64,000 bases of DNA from Pelodera strongyloides (taxonomy: Eukaryota; Nematoda; Chromadorea; Rhabditida; Rhabditidae). The notes under the pieces were generated by a model. The model had not been told where the DNA came from. It made no database searches and saw only the letters and a program-made list of their open reading frames with translations. The DNA is taken from NCBI GenBank assembly GCA_036852015.1, contig JAANDG010000557.1:31913-95912 (forward strand), given 5' to 3'. Both the position numbers and the translations under genes were made by a program. This document shows, piece after piece, positions 13,670 to 26,016 of the stretch; the first letter of the stretch is position 1, and every line of letters begins with the position of its first letter.

Positions 13670-14155
13670 CAACTTTAACTGGCAAAGTACCGAGGACAAG
13701 ACTATGCAACGTTGCTTTGGCTTGTACTAGAACTAGACATACGTAAGAAAAAGTATTCCAATGCTAGTGCTTTGCTTCTAGACTCTTTGATTTCCATTGA
13801 TAACGCCACGAATTCCGCATAGACGGACAAATATAACGGTTTTTGCTTCACGTGATCGAAACACAAATGTTTAATCTTGACATTGTTGACTTTGCACGTT
13901 GGAGACACAGCGGCGTTTTCGGATTTTACTTTGAGATGAAAATAGATATGATCCGAAATCATACAGAGATCGAGGACAAGATGTACCCAAGATCGCTCCT
14001 AGAAAGTAAGATGTTCGGGATATTATATGCAAATTTTCTGTGCCCGACTGAGACGGAAAGGAACACATTCCACATATTACCTGGCAATATTTCCAATACA
14101 CGTTTCGCAAACCACGTGCAATATCGCTTTTGCATTTACAAGACTATGACATTTT

Positions 14156-17100
14156 TTACTTTTTATTCCACATATTTGCATAATTATGAAAATAGATTTC
14201 CCGTTCATCAACAGTTTTTCCCTTGAGTTTTGGCGTCATAAAGCGTACAGTTCGTCCGGCCCGGTCTCGTCGGTCCTTACGGGATATTACAATCACCAAC
14301 AGTGGAAATAACAGTGCGTAGTACGGGACTATCTGAAATATAATAAACATTAAGTTATTGTGCATGGGAATGGGCAAATAGTATGCTCAATCAATTCGTT
14401 TGTGCGAAAAGAGGATGTTTCAGAAACACTTTTTCAAGCGGATGGGACATACTTTAGCTTTAGCTACCAATATGAGTTTTAGGACATAGGACATGCGGAC
14501 ATAGCGCCCCAAACCTTGAAACTTCCAAAAAATTAATGTAACCGTACCATAAAACAAAAACATAAATACTACTGGTTATCGTAAACATACTCCAAGCTCC
14601 TAGCTTTACTTTTAGTTACCTGTTTCCATGCGAGAAAAGCGATATCCTAAACTGTGTTTCTTTTTGCACTTCAAGCGAAATACGGCCGGATTTTGAAACA
14701 CCGAGTACACCAGCATCCATACGCAGCTTATGCAAATGGACATAAATTAGAATAAAAAATCGAGCTAAATTCGAGCAACTTTGCATAAATACGTAAGAAT
14801 TCAAGCTGTCCACGATGCGCTTCGAAAACCGGCCGGCATTTTACTTCACTTTTGAACTGACTGATCGGCACTCACATTTGTAATAGCAGTAAGCGTTCGG
14901 TATGTTTTAACGTCCATAATATCCACTTGACTCCGCACCACATTCCCGGATATTGTGTAAAATGCGAACACAAAACAGTGCATAGCCACCAGCGGTAACA
15001 CTATTTTCAAGACCGAAAGGTTCTCACGCACGGCGCACCCTTTATTCAGGGACAAACATCTAAAACGACAATATTGTATGGGTATGTAAGAAAAACGTAG
15101 ATAAACGTCGTAGGGCTGCAACTGCGACATATCTGAATCGTGACACTGATTGTGTGCTAATGCAGTTGCATTGCATTTCTATTTTGCATGTACTCTTTAA
15201 AAAAAATACAGGAATGAGTGAAGTTCAAACAGCCGTCCTTGGTGCAGCTACTATGATAGGCAAGCGGTATATGAGTTCTACAAGCAAAGTTCTTTGTCTC
15301 AGCTCTCATTTTCAATAAGACCTCTTGGTAATGAGACCTCGCCTGGCTTCTCGGCAGGCAAAATACCAGCCGGTTTTTGAAACGCATCTCAAGTCTCAAA
15401 CATCTGCATTCTTATGCAGTTATGCTAAGAGAGGTAGAATGTAGAATTGGGGTCAATTTTTATCCTAATTTATGCTCATTTGCGTATGATGCATAATAAT
15501 GCTGGTGCACTCGATGTGTTTCAAAAACCGGTCGGCAGTTCGCTTTAAAATTATTCTTAATTTAATTCGATGTGAACTTGTCTCTTAACCAAAAATACTA
15601 GCATTGAATTTACTCACCGTTTTAACAACTTATTATTTAACCAGTATAATACTGCATAGATTATTATCGTTAGTCCGTCGATAAACATTAAGCCGTACAT
15701 CATCTGAAAGGGTTTTAACTAAAGCAAACTATCTAAGCAACCCATATTATTAAAATATGTCGCTAGTTGCGCTGCGTTCATAACACAAGTGGAAGTTTCT
15801 TTCATCAAAAAAGTAAACTGATTGGAAACAAAAGCGTATACAAGGAAAACATGCACTAGCTGAAAATCGGGAAATCATTAAAGCCGCAAAGAAAGATGTT
15901 TCGTGTACAACATAATTACGTACTTACAAAACTGTGAAACTACTGTGTCCCTACGTACTGTGAAATAATAGGTAATTTGAAGCTCTATAAAGGACGATAC
16001 ACATGTTAAGCAAAATCTTACCACACTAGCTCTAGCGGCAACTAATGTTGAAAATTGAACACAATGTGTTTGTATCGTATCCAGTGGCTCTCCATCGAGT
16101 ATCAAAAATGTTATCAAAGCAGAAGCAGCGATCTGGAAATATTAGTTTGAACTTCACAAAAACAAATCGAAACCCAAAATTCTATATTGACCTTTTTCTC
16201 TAGCCTTTATTGTCAAGCGACTGTAACTCCCTCAGAAAGCCGCTGAGTATGTATGGACTGTATGCACATGGGAAGCCAAAAACCCCTATATGGCCCCGAT
16301 CAAAACCCTAAAAAAATCAGGCCTTACCGGGGCCATAATCGGGGTTTTAGGGATATTGGAAAATAATCGGGAATATATCGGGGTTATGGGAAATATTCGT
16401 GGCCATTTCGGGGATGCAGCTTACTGATAGGCAATATTTCATAATAGCATGAACATTAGATTTCAACAAACAATGCTCATACGAGATCGCCCATTTTTCT
16501 TCCGCGTTGTAGTGGGCATGTTTTTTATTGTTCAAGTAATTATGTAGTTTAATCCCGAGACTTTTATGTGATGGCAAGTTTGAGTTGAGTTGTCCAACTT
16601 TGATCTAGATTTCTTTAAAGCGAAATACCGGCCGGTTTTTGAAGCGTATCGTGGATAACTGAAGCCTTACGTATTTATGCTAACTTGCTCGAAGTTGGCT
16701 CGATTTCATTATGTTTATTTGCATAAGCTGCTTGCGAATATGCTGGTCTACTCGATGTTTTTCAAAAACCGGCCTGTATTTCACTTTAAAGTTTGTTATT
16801 TGATGACAAATTTGAGTCGAGTTAACAACCACTGAAAATATTGTCCAGCTTTGATCTCGCTTTCCTTGAATTGGGTAAGAAGTTCTCGTTCAATAAACTT
16901 ACCACAACAAATACCACTACACGTGCTCGCCACCGTTCATTGCATTCTCCCCACATTGTGTGTGCAAATCGATCCAAGCCGAGGAAGAACATTGTTAGGG
17001 CAAAACTGAAACGGTACTGTCACTTCAATTAATTTAAAATTAGGGCATGTTTTAAATATTAGGTTGCTAACGTTTGCCTGATGACGCCCCGGCTCGCCCT

Positions 17101-18173
17101 GACCTACGATTTGGACCGGCTTCTTTTCCCACCAAGCATTATTTTTTACTATGATCCTGTTTGGCAGGGAGTTTCCCGCTCAACATGGTGGCGTCCTGGC
17201 AGGCCCCTTAGGCAATAGCGACAGGAAGCCAAGTTTCTACGGTTAGTTTTTTTAACCAACGCAATAATCCGCTTGACAGACATTTCATTGACTGTCTGTA
17301 TACTGTATGCGAGCGTAGTTGGGGCGACAGGCTCGATTACAGACTCCCTGCCAATAGGGCTTTTTGAGGGAAACTCCCTCCCAGATAGGAACATTTAAAA
17401 AATTTAAAATTTAAATTTAAAAATAGTTTTGCTTGCGAAACAAGATAATCACACAAAACTAGAGCATAAAAATTCAAACTTCAACTTACCCGTTTAAACA
17501 GAATAATTGTGGTATTTGAAACCAAAAGCACAGTCGATTTGTGTGTAACAATTTGCACGGATCCGAATTTACACATCGATCGATAAAATGGAAAAACTGA
17601 AATTGATTGGTATTTTTAATTGAAGTTTTTTAGAATTTCTTCTTTATGGGGTTTCCAAGTATCCCAAAAAATCAGGTGTGATTCTCTCAATACTACCGTA
17701 TTTCCGCACGAAACTTAATACGAAAATAATACAAAAAATTTAAAAAATATCCTCGTGTAGTTCCAAAATACTGTAAATTTTCGCCATATTTGGAAACCCC
17801 ATTACGAACGACTTTACTGTACTGAATTTAGCTGAATCCTCACATATCAGAAATGTCAATCATAGGTTTTTATACTGTAGTAGTAGTAATTGCCGTGTTT
17901 CTAAACTACTTTTTTTTTCATTATGGACTCTTTAGGTAATTCAGTCAAACCCACACAAACAGCTGCCATAGCGCAGGAATATAACAGTAATATTAGGTAC
18001 ATAAATATTAGTATAGGGGAGTCGCTCCCTTTAAAAACAAAATGACGCTTTCGAATTAATAGGTAGATATGAATGAAAACGGCGATGAAGCACGCAGCAC
18101 CCTTTGACAAATGGGCTGATTGGTAGAGGATCAGATTTTGAAAGAGAGCTGCCTGTTCACACTTCTTTTCCAT
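14156..18173 (-). CDS. Seven-helix chemoreceptor, Sra/Srab/Sre-like (nematode serpentine receptor)
   Basis: Six exons join in phase: 17955-18173, 15920-16132, 15785-15859, 15618-15703, 14876-15059, 14156-14332 (about 317 residues, normal for these GPCRs). Seven hydrophobic segments appear: around FIAVFIHIYLLI, ILIFMYLILLLYS running into ALITFLIL, VVRFCLTCVSSFIEL, LVHVFLVYAFVSNQF, MFIDGLTIIIYAVLYWL, LSVLKIVLPLVAMHCF, and YYALLFPLLVIVI. Cysteines sit at the start of TM3 (THC) and before TM5 (STC). SSFIELQITYYF after TM3 resembles the family ER..ATYF motif, VRENLSVLKIVLPL is the TM6 signature, and the tail REIYFHNYANMW resembles the family C-terminus. An acceptor lies 7 nt before the ATG. The first and third donors are weak and provisional. 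Expected role: neuronal chemosensation (family knowledge). Three introns carry MITE copies. Confidence 0.8.
14671..14848. mobile_element. MITE family B copy in a chemoreceptor intron
   Basis: Left end caagcgaaatacggccgg, right end ccggccggcattttacttc, with family arms acgtaagaattcaag and cagcttatgcaaatgg. It lies just inside the intron following exon 14876-15059. Confidence 0.78.
15356..15549. mobile_element. MITE family B copy in a chemoreceptor intron
   Basis: Left end aggcaaaataccagccgg, right end accggtcggcagttcgcttta. The arms include tttatgctcatttgcgtatg. It lies between receptor exons 14876-15059 and 15618-15703. Confidence 0.75.
16614..16790. mobile_element. MITE family B copy in a chemoreceptor intron
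   Basis: Among the best preserved copies: tttaaagcgaaataccggcc at the left and ggcctgtatttcactttaaa at the right, with arms acgtatttatgctaac and tttatttgcataagctgc. It sits in the long intron between the TM1-2 and TM3 exons. Confidence 0.85.
17150..17395. repeat. Inverted-repeat element with gggagtttccc arms
   Basis: cctgtttggcagggagtttccc near 17155 is mirrored by gggaaactccctcccagata near 17369-17388, with a second matching pair (cagactccctgccaatag) inside. The minus-strand ORF across it is explained by the repeat. Confidence 0.55.
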
Positions 18174-18789
18174 TTATTTTCTGAAAATAGGGGAATTTGC
18201 CACTCGGGTCTCTCAACAGATACATGCTACGATGAGGTCGATGAGAGCTTCTTCCGACTCCCAAAATAAGATTCAAAAACACACGAATCAAAGTGGTCGT
18301 ATCATCCTGTTGAAAATGAAGGCATCCCTGAAGCAGCACGACAACAAACAAGTATTCTGCACGACAATATTCAGATGAAGCAATAATAAGAAGATACACG
18401 ACTTATACGACAAGGCAAACTTATAATATGTAATTTACACTGAATAGACGGAAAGTTCCTGCATTTGAAACGGCAAGCTAGTACGAAAACTCAGAGGCAT
18501 TCTCTAATATAGAGAGAAAATGTTAAAACAGAACAGTAAAAAAACCTGTATAACATACGTAAAAACGGGAACAAAAAAAACGTGTAAATGCGGCGATTAC
18601 GTGATTTTTAAAGTGGTACTTCAGTGAAACTTCATTGCTTTGTTTACGAGTTCTTCTATTACGTTTATAGCCTTGGTGACAAAAGTGAAGCATTTAACCT
18701 TATAATTAAATGAGGTTATTGAACTTCTAACCAGTCTGCAAACTTTGAAAGCTACATAAAAAAGTGCCGGTCTTAGAAATTGCGGCACT

Positions 18790-18926
18790 GTGTAGAGGCC
18801 ACTACGTACCCCCGGGAAACTATTCCCTGGGTAGAGAAAATAGCGTCCTGTTGTGAGAGTCGCAGGGAACAAGACAGTACTTCCCCCCTCGGGGAATTGA
18901 GTGGTGAATATTGCCTCGGATTGAGG
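18790..18926. repeat. Fragment of a 'gaggccatattcaccact' inverted-repeat element
   Basis: Contains ccctcggggaattgagtgg and tgaatattgcctc, also seen in fuller form at 46979-47060 and 56909-57031. The left end here is only gtagaggccactacg. The 69- and 83-codon minus ORFs over it are not genes. Confidence 0.6.
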
Positions 18927-19942
18927 ACGGATAATTTACAACTTTTCCCTATATGATTCGCAAAGATTCTGATGTATCTCACTGTGAGTATGTGTCTCTC
19001 ATCTCTATTTGTACATCTCTAATTTGATTGAAAACCCGAAAGTATTATTGCACCTTTCTTATACAGTGCGCCGTAAGCTTACAGGCACTTCCAAAATTGG
19101 CACTAACGTGGTTGATTCAATTTTTTGGTGTAAATATTCAAGTTTGCCATGGGGTGTCTTTAAACTTACGTGAAGCTCAGTATGTAAGTGGCGAAAAATA
19201 GACTTTCGCAACTTTCCCCTAAACAAAACAAAACATCAAACAAGTATAATATGGCAAAAACTTTAAACAAAACGCCACAGACCATAAATCATCATAAATA
19301 ACGAAACACGGAAAGCACCTGCTATTTAATTTCTGTACTTCCTTGCCATTTAATTTCTAAGTTTATTTAATCACATCTGCGTGTTTTATTTGTTACTTGT
19401 ATACATAATACAAGAGGTGTCCGAAGAAACATATTGCACTTCGATGTACTAATGGAAAACAACAGGCTAATAGAGACATTTATATTAGTGTAAGCTACAG
19501 AGCTAGCAAGCTAACAACTCCTAGCGCCGCTGAGCAACTATACTGTTGAAACTCGGACGGACAAGGCTTTCGAGCGACTTTGTAGGATTTGGCACGACGA
19601 CCGGATGAAAATACGAAAGGAAGTATGCTTTTTTCAGACGGTGCACGGCGACTTCGCCGTCTTCTGATCTTAGGTTAGCGTAATCGCAAAAGACTACGCA
19701 AAATAAATGCGCTAGCGAAAACATGGCAACTTGTGGCAAAATATTTACAAATTGTGGCTCCTGTTGGAGGACTGTACTATTTTCCTCTCAATTATGAGGG
19801 AGAAAACAGAGGGTTCAAGCCACAAAAGTGATCAAAATAATAGTCCCCAATTACTAGGTAATTCTTGGTAAGGCAATTCGTCGGGTATAATTTATGCGAA
19901 TTTAAGCGGAAAATTTTGAGCCCAATAATAATGTGCATAATA

Positions 19943-22900
19943 GTGTAGTTTGCGCGTAGCAACCGAGCGGCACTATGGTAGCAAAATGTCGCGCTCCAAA
20001 TACAGTAGGCTCAGGGAAGCGTGTGCATTTTTCCTACGCGTCGCAACGGGCGGCACAATTTCGTCCCAGCTTTTCGAAATTCGCTTGTCCAGTTATCTAG
20101 GTTTTTGTGTGTATTGGTGACTATATTTTGTGTCTGTTTGTTTTTATGTTTATTTTTTAGTGTCTGTAGAGTAGTTTAGTTCATTTACTTCATGTGAGGG
20201 TCGGTAACCACTTTTTATTTGTCGAATAAGGGCCATTCCAAGTGTTTAAATAATTTACCTTGGTAGTTGGTCATTTTTGGAGTTCCATTTTCATATTCGA
20301 ATATTTGTATTCTCATTTCATCTCGCTTTGAACTTTGAACTTTGAACTTTGAACTTTGAACGCTGTTAACACTTGTCTGTAGCTTCATTTTTGTGACCTT
20401 TCTATGGCATTTGATTTAACTCTTTTTATGATAGTAAACGAGTGGTGTGGCTCCGCTCGTGAGTAAACCAGTAAAAAGCGTTTAGCAGATTCAAAATGAG
20501 TGAACCCGTGTTGGGTGAGACGAATTCAGAGCAGTGAGTTAAAGTTGTAAAACTCAATCAGTAGTAGAGAGTTCCGTACAGTTCGGAAGCCCGCCGTACA
20601 GTTCGGTGTATACCCAAAGGTCCGTACAGTTCGGAATTGGAAGAGAAAAGAGAAGGTCGTACAGTTCGATCAAGGTGAAGTCAGTTGAAGTCAGTTCCTG
20701 TAAGGTTCCGTACAGTTCGGAAGAGAGTTATTACAGAAGTTTGATTAAAGGAACAGTAGTTTTACTATCGCTACCGTTAGGTCTGGAGAGAAAATCCTTT
20801 TCTTTTTCTGTTCATTCTGCGGGGGTCAAGACAAAGACGAAGTCAGTTGAAGTCAGTTCGCGGTTGCGTTACAAGGTTCCGTGCAGTTTGGAAGAGGTGA
20901 CGATTGATTAAAGGAATTGTGGCACTAAAATTTTTTCTTTTCCTGCTCATACTCAGTGATTTTCTGCAGAGCACATATAGGAGGACCTAATAAATGAGAA
21001 TTGGCGGCAGGCAGTTGGACCGTGGAGTGTAGCCTAGACAGTTTAGGTCAGCCATGTATACGGCACCAGTTTGCGGGCCACGTTGTGGACTGAAGCCGAC
21101 GTTTTTCTTTGATGTAGTACCAAATGCCGTACTTCGCTTAATTCCAGTGCAGTTGCAGTGACAATTTAGCGTCAGTTATGGCAGAGTTTACACGTTTTGG
21201 TACGAAGTTATAACTATCGCTTAAAGGTGGGTGTCGAATAAGGGCCTTACTACGTGCTCGGCGAAGCGAAAACCGATTTTCGCGTGAGCGGAGTAGATAT
21301 ATAAATATAGTTTAATTGGAGGAATATATAGGTCAATGGATGGGTCGCATACAGTAGCTTGCATATTCGGGCCTGTTATAGCCATAGGCCAGTTTCATTA
21401 TAGGCGGTCATTTTTAACACTGTTGGGTTGTGTAACTGTTGCAATCAAAAATCATATAGCTGCTTTTCGGTTTTCAATCACGCGCGGTTTGAGTTGGTGG
21501 CATTTGCCCGGACGCTAATTACAGCCGTGCATGCGTATTCGTGGGCGGTTAGCAAGCACGAACACAACGTGGGTGTGAATGATGCAAAAGGTCCAGGGCA
21601 GGTGTTGTAGAAATATTGGGATTTGACTTTGACAGATTCGGTTGGCGGGCCTCGTCCTCGATATTCGATATTAATAATGATAAATTGAAGCAAAAACAGA
21701 TGAATGGAGCGTGCTGCACTGTCTAGTTTTATTCCTCTCCGCTTCGACGTTTAGGGCATAAGCAGGAAAGATAGATATAGCTGGTGCTAGCGTGCTACTA
21801 GGAAGTACGTCTGTCGTGTTATTGAAGGGGAGATTATAGTGGTGTGCGTGACACCGAATACCAAGTCGTAAGCCCACGATTAGAGGAGGAATGACGCTGC
21901 ATTGGCAGGAGGTTCCTCGTCATTATCAACTATCCGTCGTCCAAGTCGCGGAAAGTCTCAGTGGGCCGTGTCGGTTACAGACTCAGACAGGGCATTTGTA
22001 GACTAAGTTGCATACAGGATATTCAGTCGATCGAAGAGTAAGCGACATCGAGTCGCTAGGTTACCGGAGTTTCGGGAGTCGATTTTGTTCGCTGTATATA
22101 TTTTATTCTTCGGTATCTTTCTCGCGACGCACGAACGGTTCTCCGGTCCGGGTGACGGGAAGAATGGTGAAATAGGTGCTCAAATCGAAACTTAATTCTA
22201 AACTATGTTTACAGGCGAGGCCCGAATCGTTTGGGTTGCTCCTATGTATAAGTATATAGTTCTAACTTCGAATTATTAATAATCGCTTCTTAGCATACGT
22301 CGGGTTAGGTTAGGCCATAGTAGGGATTTCCATTTCAGACCCACCTTACCTTCTAGTTCATTTAACCATTGCTTATTATTTTTAGACGTTACATTGTTTG
22401 CTTAATTTTAAACGTTTCAAGTGTATCATGTTTCCGTATTTCATCTTATTCGGGTTCTTTTGCAGTAGTGATCCTGCAAGAAGGGTTCAACTATGCTATA
22501 AAGTGCAGGGCCAATAAAGAGAAGGGCCGATGGCTATGGGTAGATCACGGAAGCTACAAGACGTCCTCGTGTCTACGTGGTATGGCCTTGTGGAAACGAA
22601 ACCCTTTCATGGTTGGTTTGTTGGTTATTTTTTCTCCGATTACTTACATAGTAGTGTATAACGTAAAACAGGCTCAATTTTCAACAAGAACAATAGCACT
22701 AGCGTAGCAGTGTCGGTGTACGAACGACTAATCGCATTTTTTGAAGTCGTAGTTTGGGATACAACCACAGTTGCGAAACTGATAGTCAAAAATCGTCATA
22801 AACTGGTCGGCGGCGTGGCCAATTGTAGGCGCAGCCTAAGGTCCTCCGCATCGGGTTAATTAACCGACGAACCTGGAACCTCCTTCCAGTCAAGATCAAC

Positions 22901-24960
22901 AATTTGCTCAAGCTTACTGAGTTTGAGTTGGTGGCTTTAATACTTCCCAATAGAAAGTAGGCCATCATTTTGGAAAAATACCAACCCATTAACGTGTCGG
23001 AGTAGGAGTATCAGAAGCTTATCAAAGGTAGTCGTATTTTCGAGAACAGTCTCCATATAGCATACAATCAGAATTTATAGAGAGTTCTAAGGCCATGTCA
23101 CTCTACCAATTACCTTTTTTTTACAGGTTGTTCGGAACGAGCAAAGTTTATTAGTTTCGTTTAAGAAGAAGGTGTACATAGATCGTAACGTGAGACGTCT
23201 TTAGGATGCACGTGAGTGGATAAGCTCCGTGCTCTGCCGGACGCTTCGGCCGTCGTTAGCTGATAAGATTCCGCCGTTTCTTGTCTCCATCATCAGTGGG
23301 ACTGGGTCCAAGATCCATGAAGGATTTCAAGGTAATTTCTCGAGGCATTTGTTTGCTTCCCTTATACATACTATACATATATCAGGTCTCGTTTCTTGTA
23401 AGTTAGCCGTGGCGAGCACGTCGAAGAAAACGTTAGGGAAGGAAAATTAGGAAATTTAAAAAATTCAGTATCCGGTACTAGCAGGGATTATGGAACCAGC
23501 AACTTTTCTTGCTGTCGATCCAACAGCCGCTTATGTTTTTCTTTATACTATACATGAGCGACATACGACAGATTATATAGTAATAGTTCAAGGTTAGAGG
23601 GGTATCTTACACTTATCGCTTGCTAGTAGAGATTGTATTGTTACCACGCCATGGCATATAACCTCGCCGGTGGGTCCGCAGGGTGTTCGCGACTTTCGCG
23701 AAATTTTCTCTGGTTGTGATACGTTTCTGATCAATTTCCCGTAACACCGCCGATTCGCAAGCAAGTCTTATTTTTTTATCGGGAGGTGACGATCAACCCC
23801 CCAAATGTATGCATTATTCTAAAACTCCAAACGTAGGCAATATTCGGTGGTTTTGCCAGTGAGCTATTCGGCGGGCTTAGGCTATGTACGACTGGGAAAT
23901 AGGTACTAACTATGATTAAAGACTCGGTAAATAAATTCCAATGTCCCCAAAACGCTGGACAATTGACGTTGAATTTGGCGTTTTCAAGACTAGTGACAGT
24001 AGGCCAGGCCGGCGTTCGAGTCCAGCGAATTATTCCCCTTCGGGGCTTTGTAGTCTAGCAATAAACCATTCCCATTTCGTGTTAATTTCATGTGGTACAT
24101 GGGTACCCCAAAGCAAGGTGCGCAGCGCAAACGTAATTTTTCGCGTAGAAGTTTACGCCGTAGCTAAAAGTGTAGTTTGCGCGTAGCAACCGAGCGGCAC
24201 TATGGTAGCAAAATGTCGCGCTCCAAATACAGTAGGCTCAGGGAAGCGTGTGCATTTTTCCTACGCGTCGCAACGGGCGGCACAATTTCGTCCCAGCTTT
24301 TCGAAATTCGCTTGTCCAGTTATCTAGGTTTTTGTGTGTATTCCCACCCGCCCCGTGCCCTTATTTGTGTGTATTCCCACCTGCCCCCGTGCCCTTATGT
24401 GTGTTTCCACTACTTAGGGCCAATTTGGTACTGTTCTGCTGCTATCCATTTCAGAACATGCCTCTCAAACTCCGCGGATCCGTCCAGTTGAAGGAATCCA
24501 AAGCTCACCCCTCTACACGCAAGGGAACACGGATTCAACGTTCAATAAGGACATCGACGTATACTATTCTAAATTACAATTAAGCCAGTTTTCTTACGTG
24601 TTTTGCTTGTCGGGCATTCAGTTACTACAATATGTTCTCATCTGTTATAGATTTTTATAGCTCATACCGACATGTTAACTAAAATTTTACAACATTTAGA
24701 ACGTTGTCACGCGTCACGCGTAGTTTATACTATACCATCATTCGTTCAGCATCGCGAATTTTTCTGTATATATGCATTAAGTGCGTTTCAAGTTTTGCCC
24801 GCTCGTATCTTTGTTAGTGTCACCAATTATCGCAATAAACCATTCAGCAGCAATAAACCATTCCCATTTCGTGTTAATTTCATGTGGTACATGGGTACCC
24901 CAAAGCGAGGTGCGCAGCGCAAACGTAATTTTTCGCGTAGAAGTTTACGCCGTAGCTAAA
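19943..24960. repeat. Repeat-derived region with long direct repeats
   Basis: Positions 19943-20114 recur almost exactly at 24169-24341 (tgtagtttgcgcgtagcaac to taggtttttgtgtgtatt). About 120 bp ending at 24168 (aataaaccattcccatttcg to gccgtagctaaaa) recurs at 24841-24960. Between them are short tandem motifs: aactttg repeated about five times at 20329-20361 and a recurring ccgtacagttcgg unit (20573-20720). Direct repeats flanking about 4-5 kb suggest a decayed transposable element or tandem duplication. No reverse transcriptase, integrase or transposase core was recognised. ORFs up to about 110 codons here are not convincing genes. Confidence 0.6.
22483..22707 (+). pseudogene. Possible FLYWCH-like zinc-finger exon (transposon-derived?)
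   Basis: After the acceptor ttcttttgcag at 22455-22465, an open frame reads VVILQEGFNYAIKCRANKEK, then GRWLWVD and SCLRG. The spacing GFNY...KGRWLW...C resembles the F-Y-W-C core of FLYWCH domains, common in MULE-type transposases and their host derivatives. The final His is not evident and no partner exon was found. Weak resemblance only. Confidence 0.2.
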
Positions 24961-25129
24961 ATGGGGGCCTTTCGAAAGAAACGTGGTGTACTGGGAAAAA
25001 TGAGTGGTCTTTGATACAATAAACGAATAAACACCACCACAGTAAACTTGAATGTTTCAACAAGTGTGCATTTATCACAGGAAAAATAAAAAATTGCCGA
25101 AACAACAGAAAAAAACCTTTGGCCCGTTG

Positions 25130-25300
25130 CCATCTGGATCTGCTGACTAGTTCGTGACTTTTGTATGACCGTTTTCGATGAAACTTGGTCACCACATGGT
25201 CACAATGGCCACGAAGAGGTCACCAAATGGGCTGGCCCAGGAAAAAAAACGAGTGAACCGTCACAAAATGGGTTCTCCCATTTCCTATGTACACTTCGTT
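25130..25300. repeat. Dispersed repeat shared with 50450-50640
   Basis: The stretch with ggtcaccaaatgggctggccc, gtgaaccgtcacaaaatggg and cccatttcctatgt matches, with divergence, ggtcaccagatgggtcggccc, gtgaaccgtc and cccagttcctatgtgctagg near 50540-50635. It lies just upstream of the orphan paralogue exons, as the second copy lies inside the paralogue at 50.3-58.5 kb. Confidence 0.5.
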
Positions 25301-25541
25301 AAATAGGAAAGCCTGTAAATGTAAAGCAAGTCCCTAGGCTAGGGAGTATCAGTCGCTTATGATATGTAACGCGAATCTTCGCGCTCATAGGGTTATATGA
25401 GTCGCCTTTCGCTCAGAGACAGAGAACCCCATTTTGTTTTTTTCAGTGTTATGTCAAAAGCACCACTCGAGCTAATTTTTTTGAAGGGCCTGTCTGTGTG
25501 ATAATAAGGGGATCCGTTTTTGGCATAATCCATCCTTTCAG

Positions 25542-26016
25542 AATGTAACTTTCGGATCATGGCATCACAGTATTATCAATTACTGTCAACTGACGGATAT
25601 GGTTCCTGAAGCGAAAGACGCAAAATATGACAGATCGATTCTATTTGAAGATGACAAAACTGAAGACGACTTACTGGCGATGTGCCAGTTCTTACGGTAC
25701 CTTTTTAAATATACAAGTTATAGAGTAGTTGTATTCTAGCAGACTTTAAAACAGATAATTTAGGTTTCGTCTTCTACCCGAAGAAGGAAAAGAAGAGGAA
25801 ATACGTGAGATTACATTAGGAAGCATAGACAACGGAGACACGGACAAAGGAAGGAACAATGCCACGTTATATCCAGATCGAACAATTTATGTTACAATAG
25901 TACTGTAAGTAGACATAACTGCTGTTTACACAAATTTTCTTCTTCAACAATAAAGCAAAAGTTGATTTTTTTAATTAAAATTTTCTTTTAGGATTATGGT
26001 ATCTAACGCCATATGA
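25542..26016 (+). CDS. 3'-terminal exons of a paralogue of the 44.2-49.0 kb gene (5' part missing)
   Basis: Three exons, 25542-25696, 25764-25904 and 25992-26016, have the same lengths (155, 141 nt, then a short last exon) and the same phases as exons at 48026-48180, 48363-48503 and 48964-48982. Proteins are near-identical in exon 1 (WHHSIINYCQLTDMVPEAK, DDLLAMCQFLR) and in FRLLPEEGKEEEIREITL, then diverge before a short hydrophobic C-terminus (YVTIVLIMVSNAI). Frames and splice sites are intact, and AATAAA lies at 26079-26084. No upstream exon of this family was found, so it is a partial duplicate, a gene with diverged 5' exons, or a pseudogene. Similarity extends a short way into the intron before the first exon. 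Confidence 0.7.

Noticed and set aside
24001..24583. Overlapping ORFs of 104-111 codons with VFPPAPCPY repeats
   Set aside because: They span the duplicated segment; the repeated gtgtgtattcccacc motif explains the peptide repeat.
24838..24959. C-terminal KPFPF...RSLRRS frame resembling ribosomal protein L39
   Set aside because: Only a basic composition and an N-K/R-P-x-P start agree. Spacing of the conserved W/R residues does not match, the L39 N-terminus is absent, and the sequence is part of a direct repeat.
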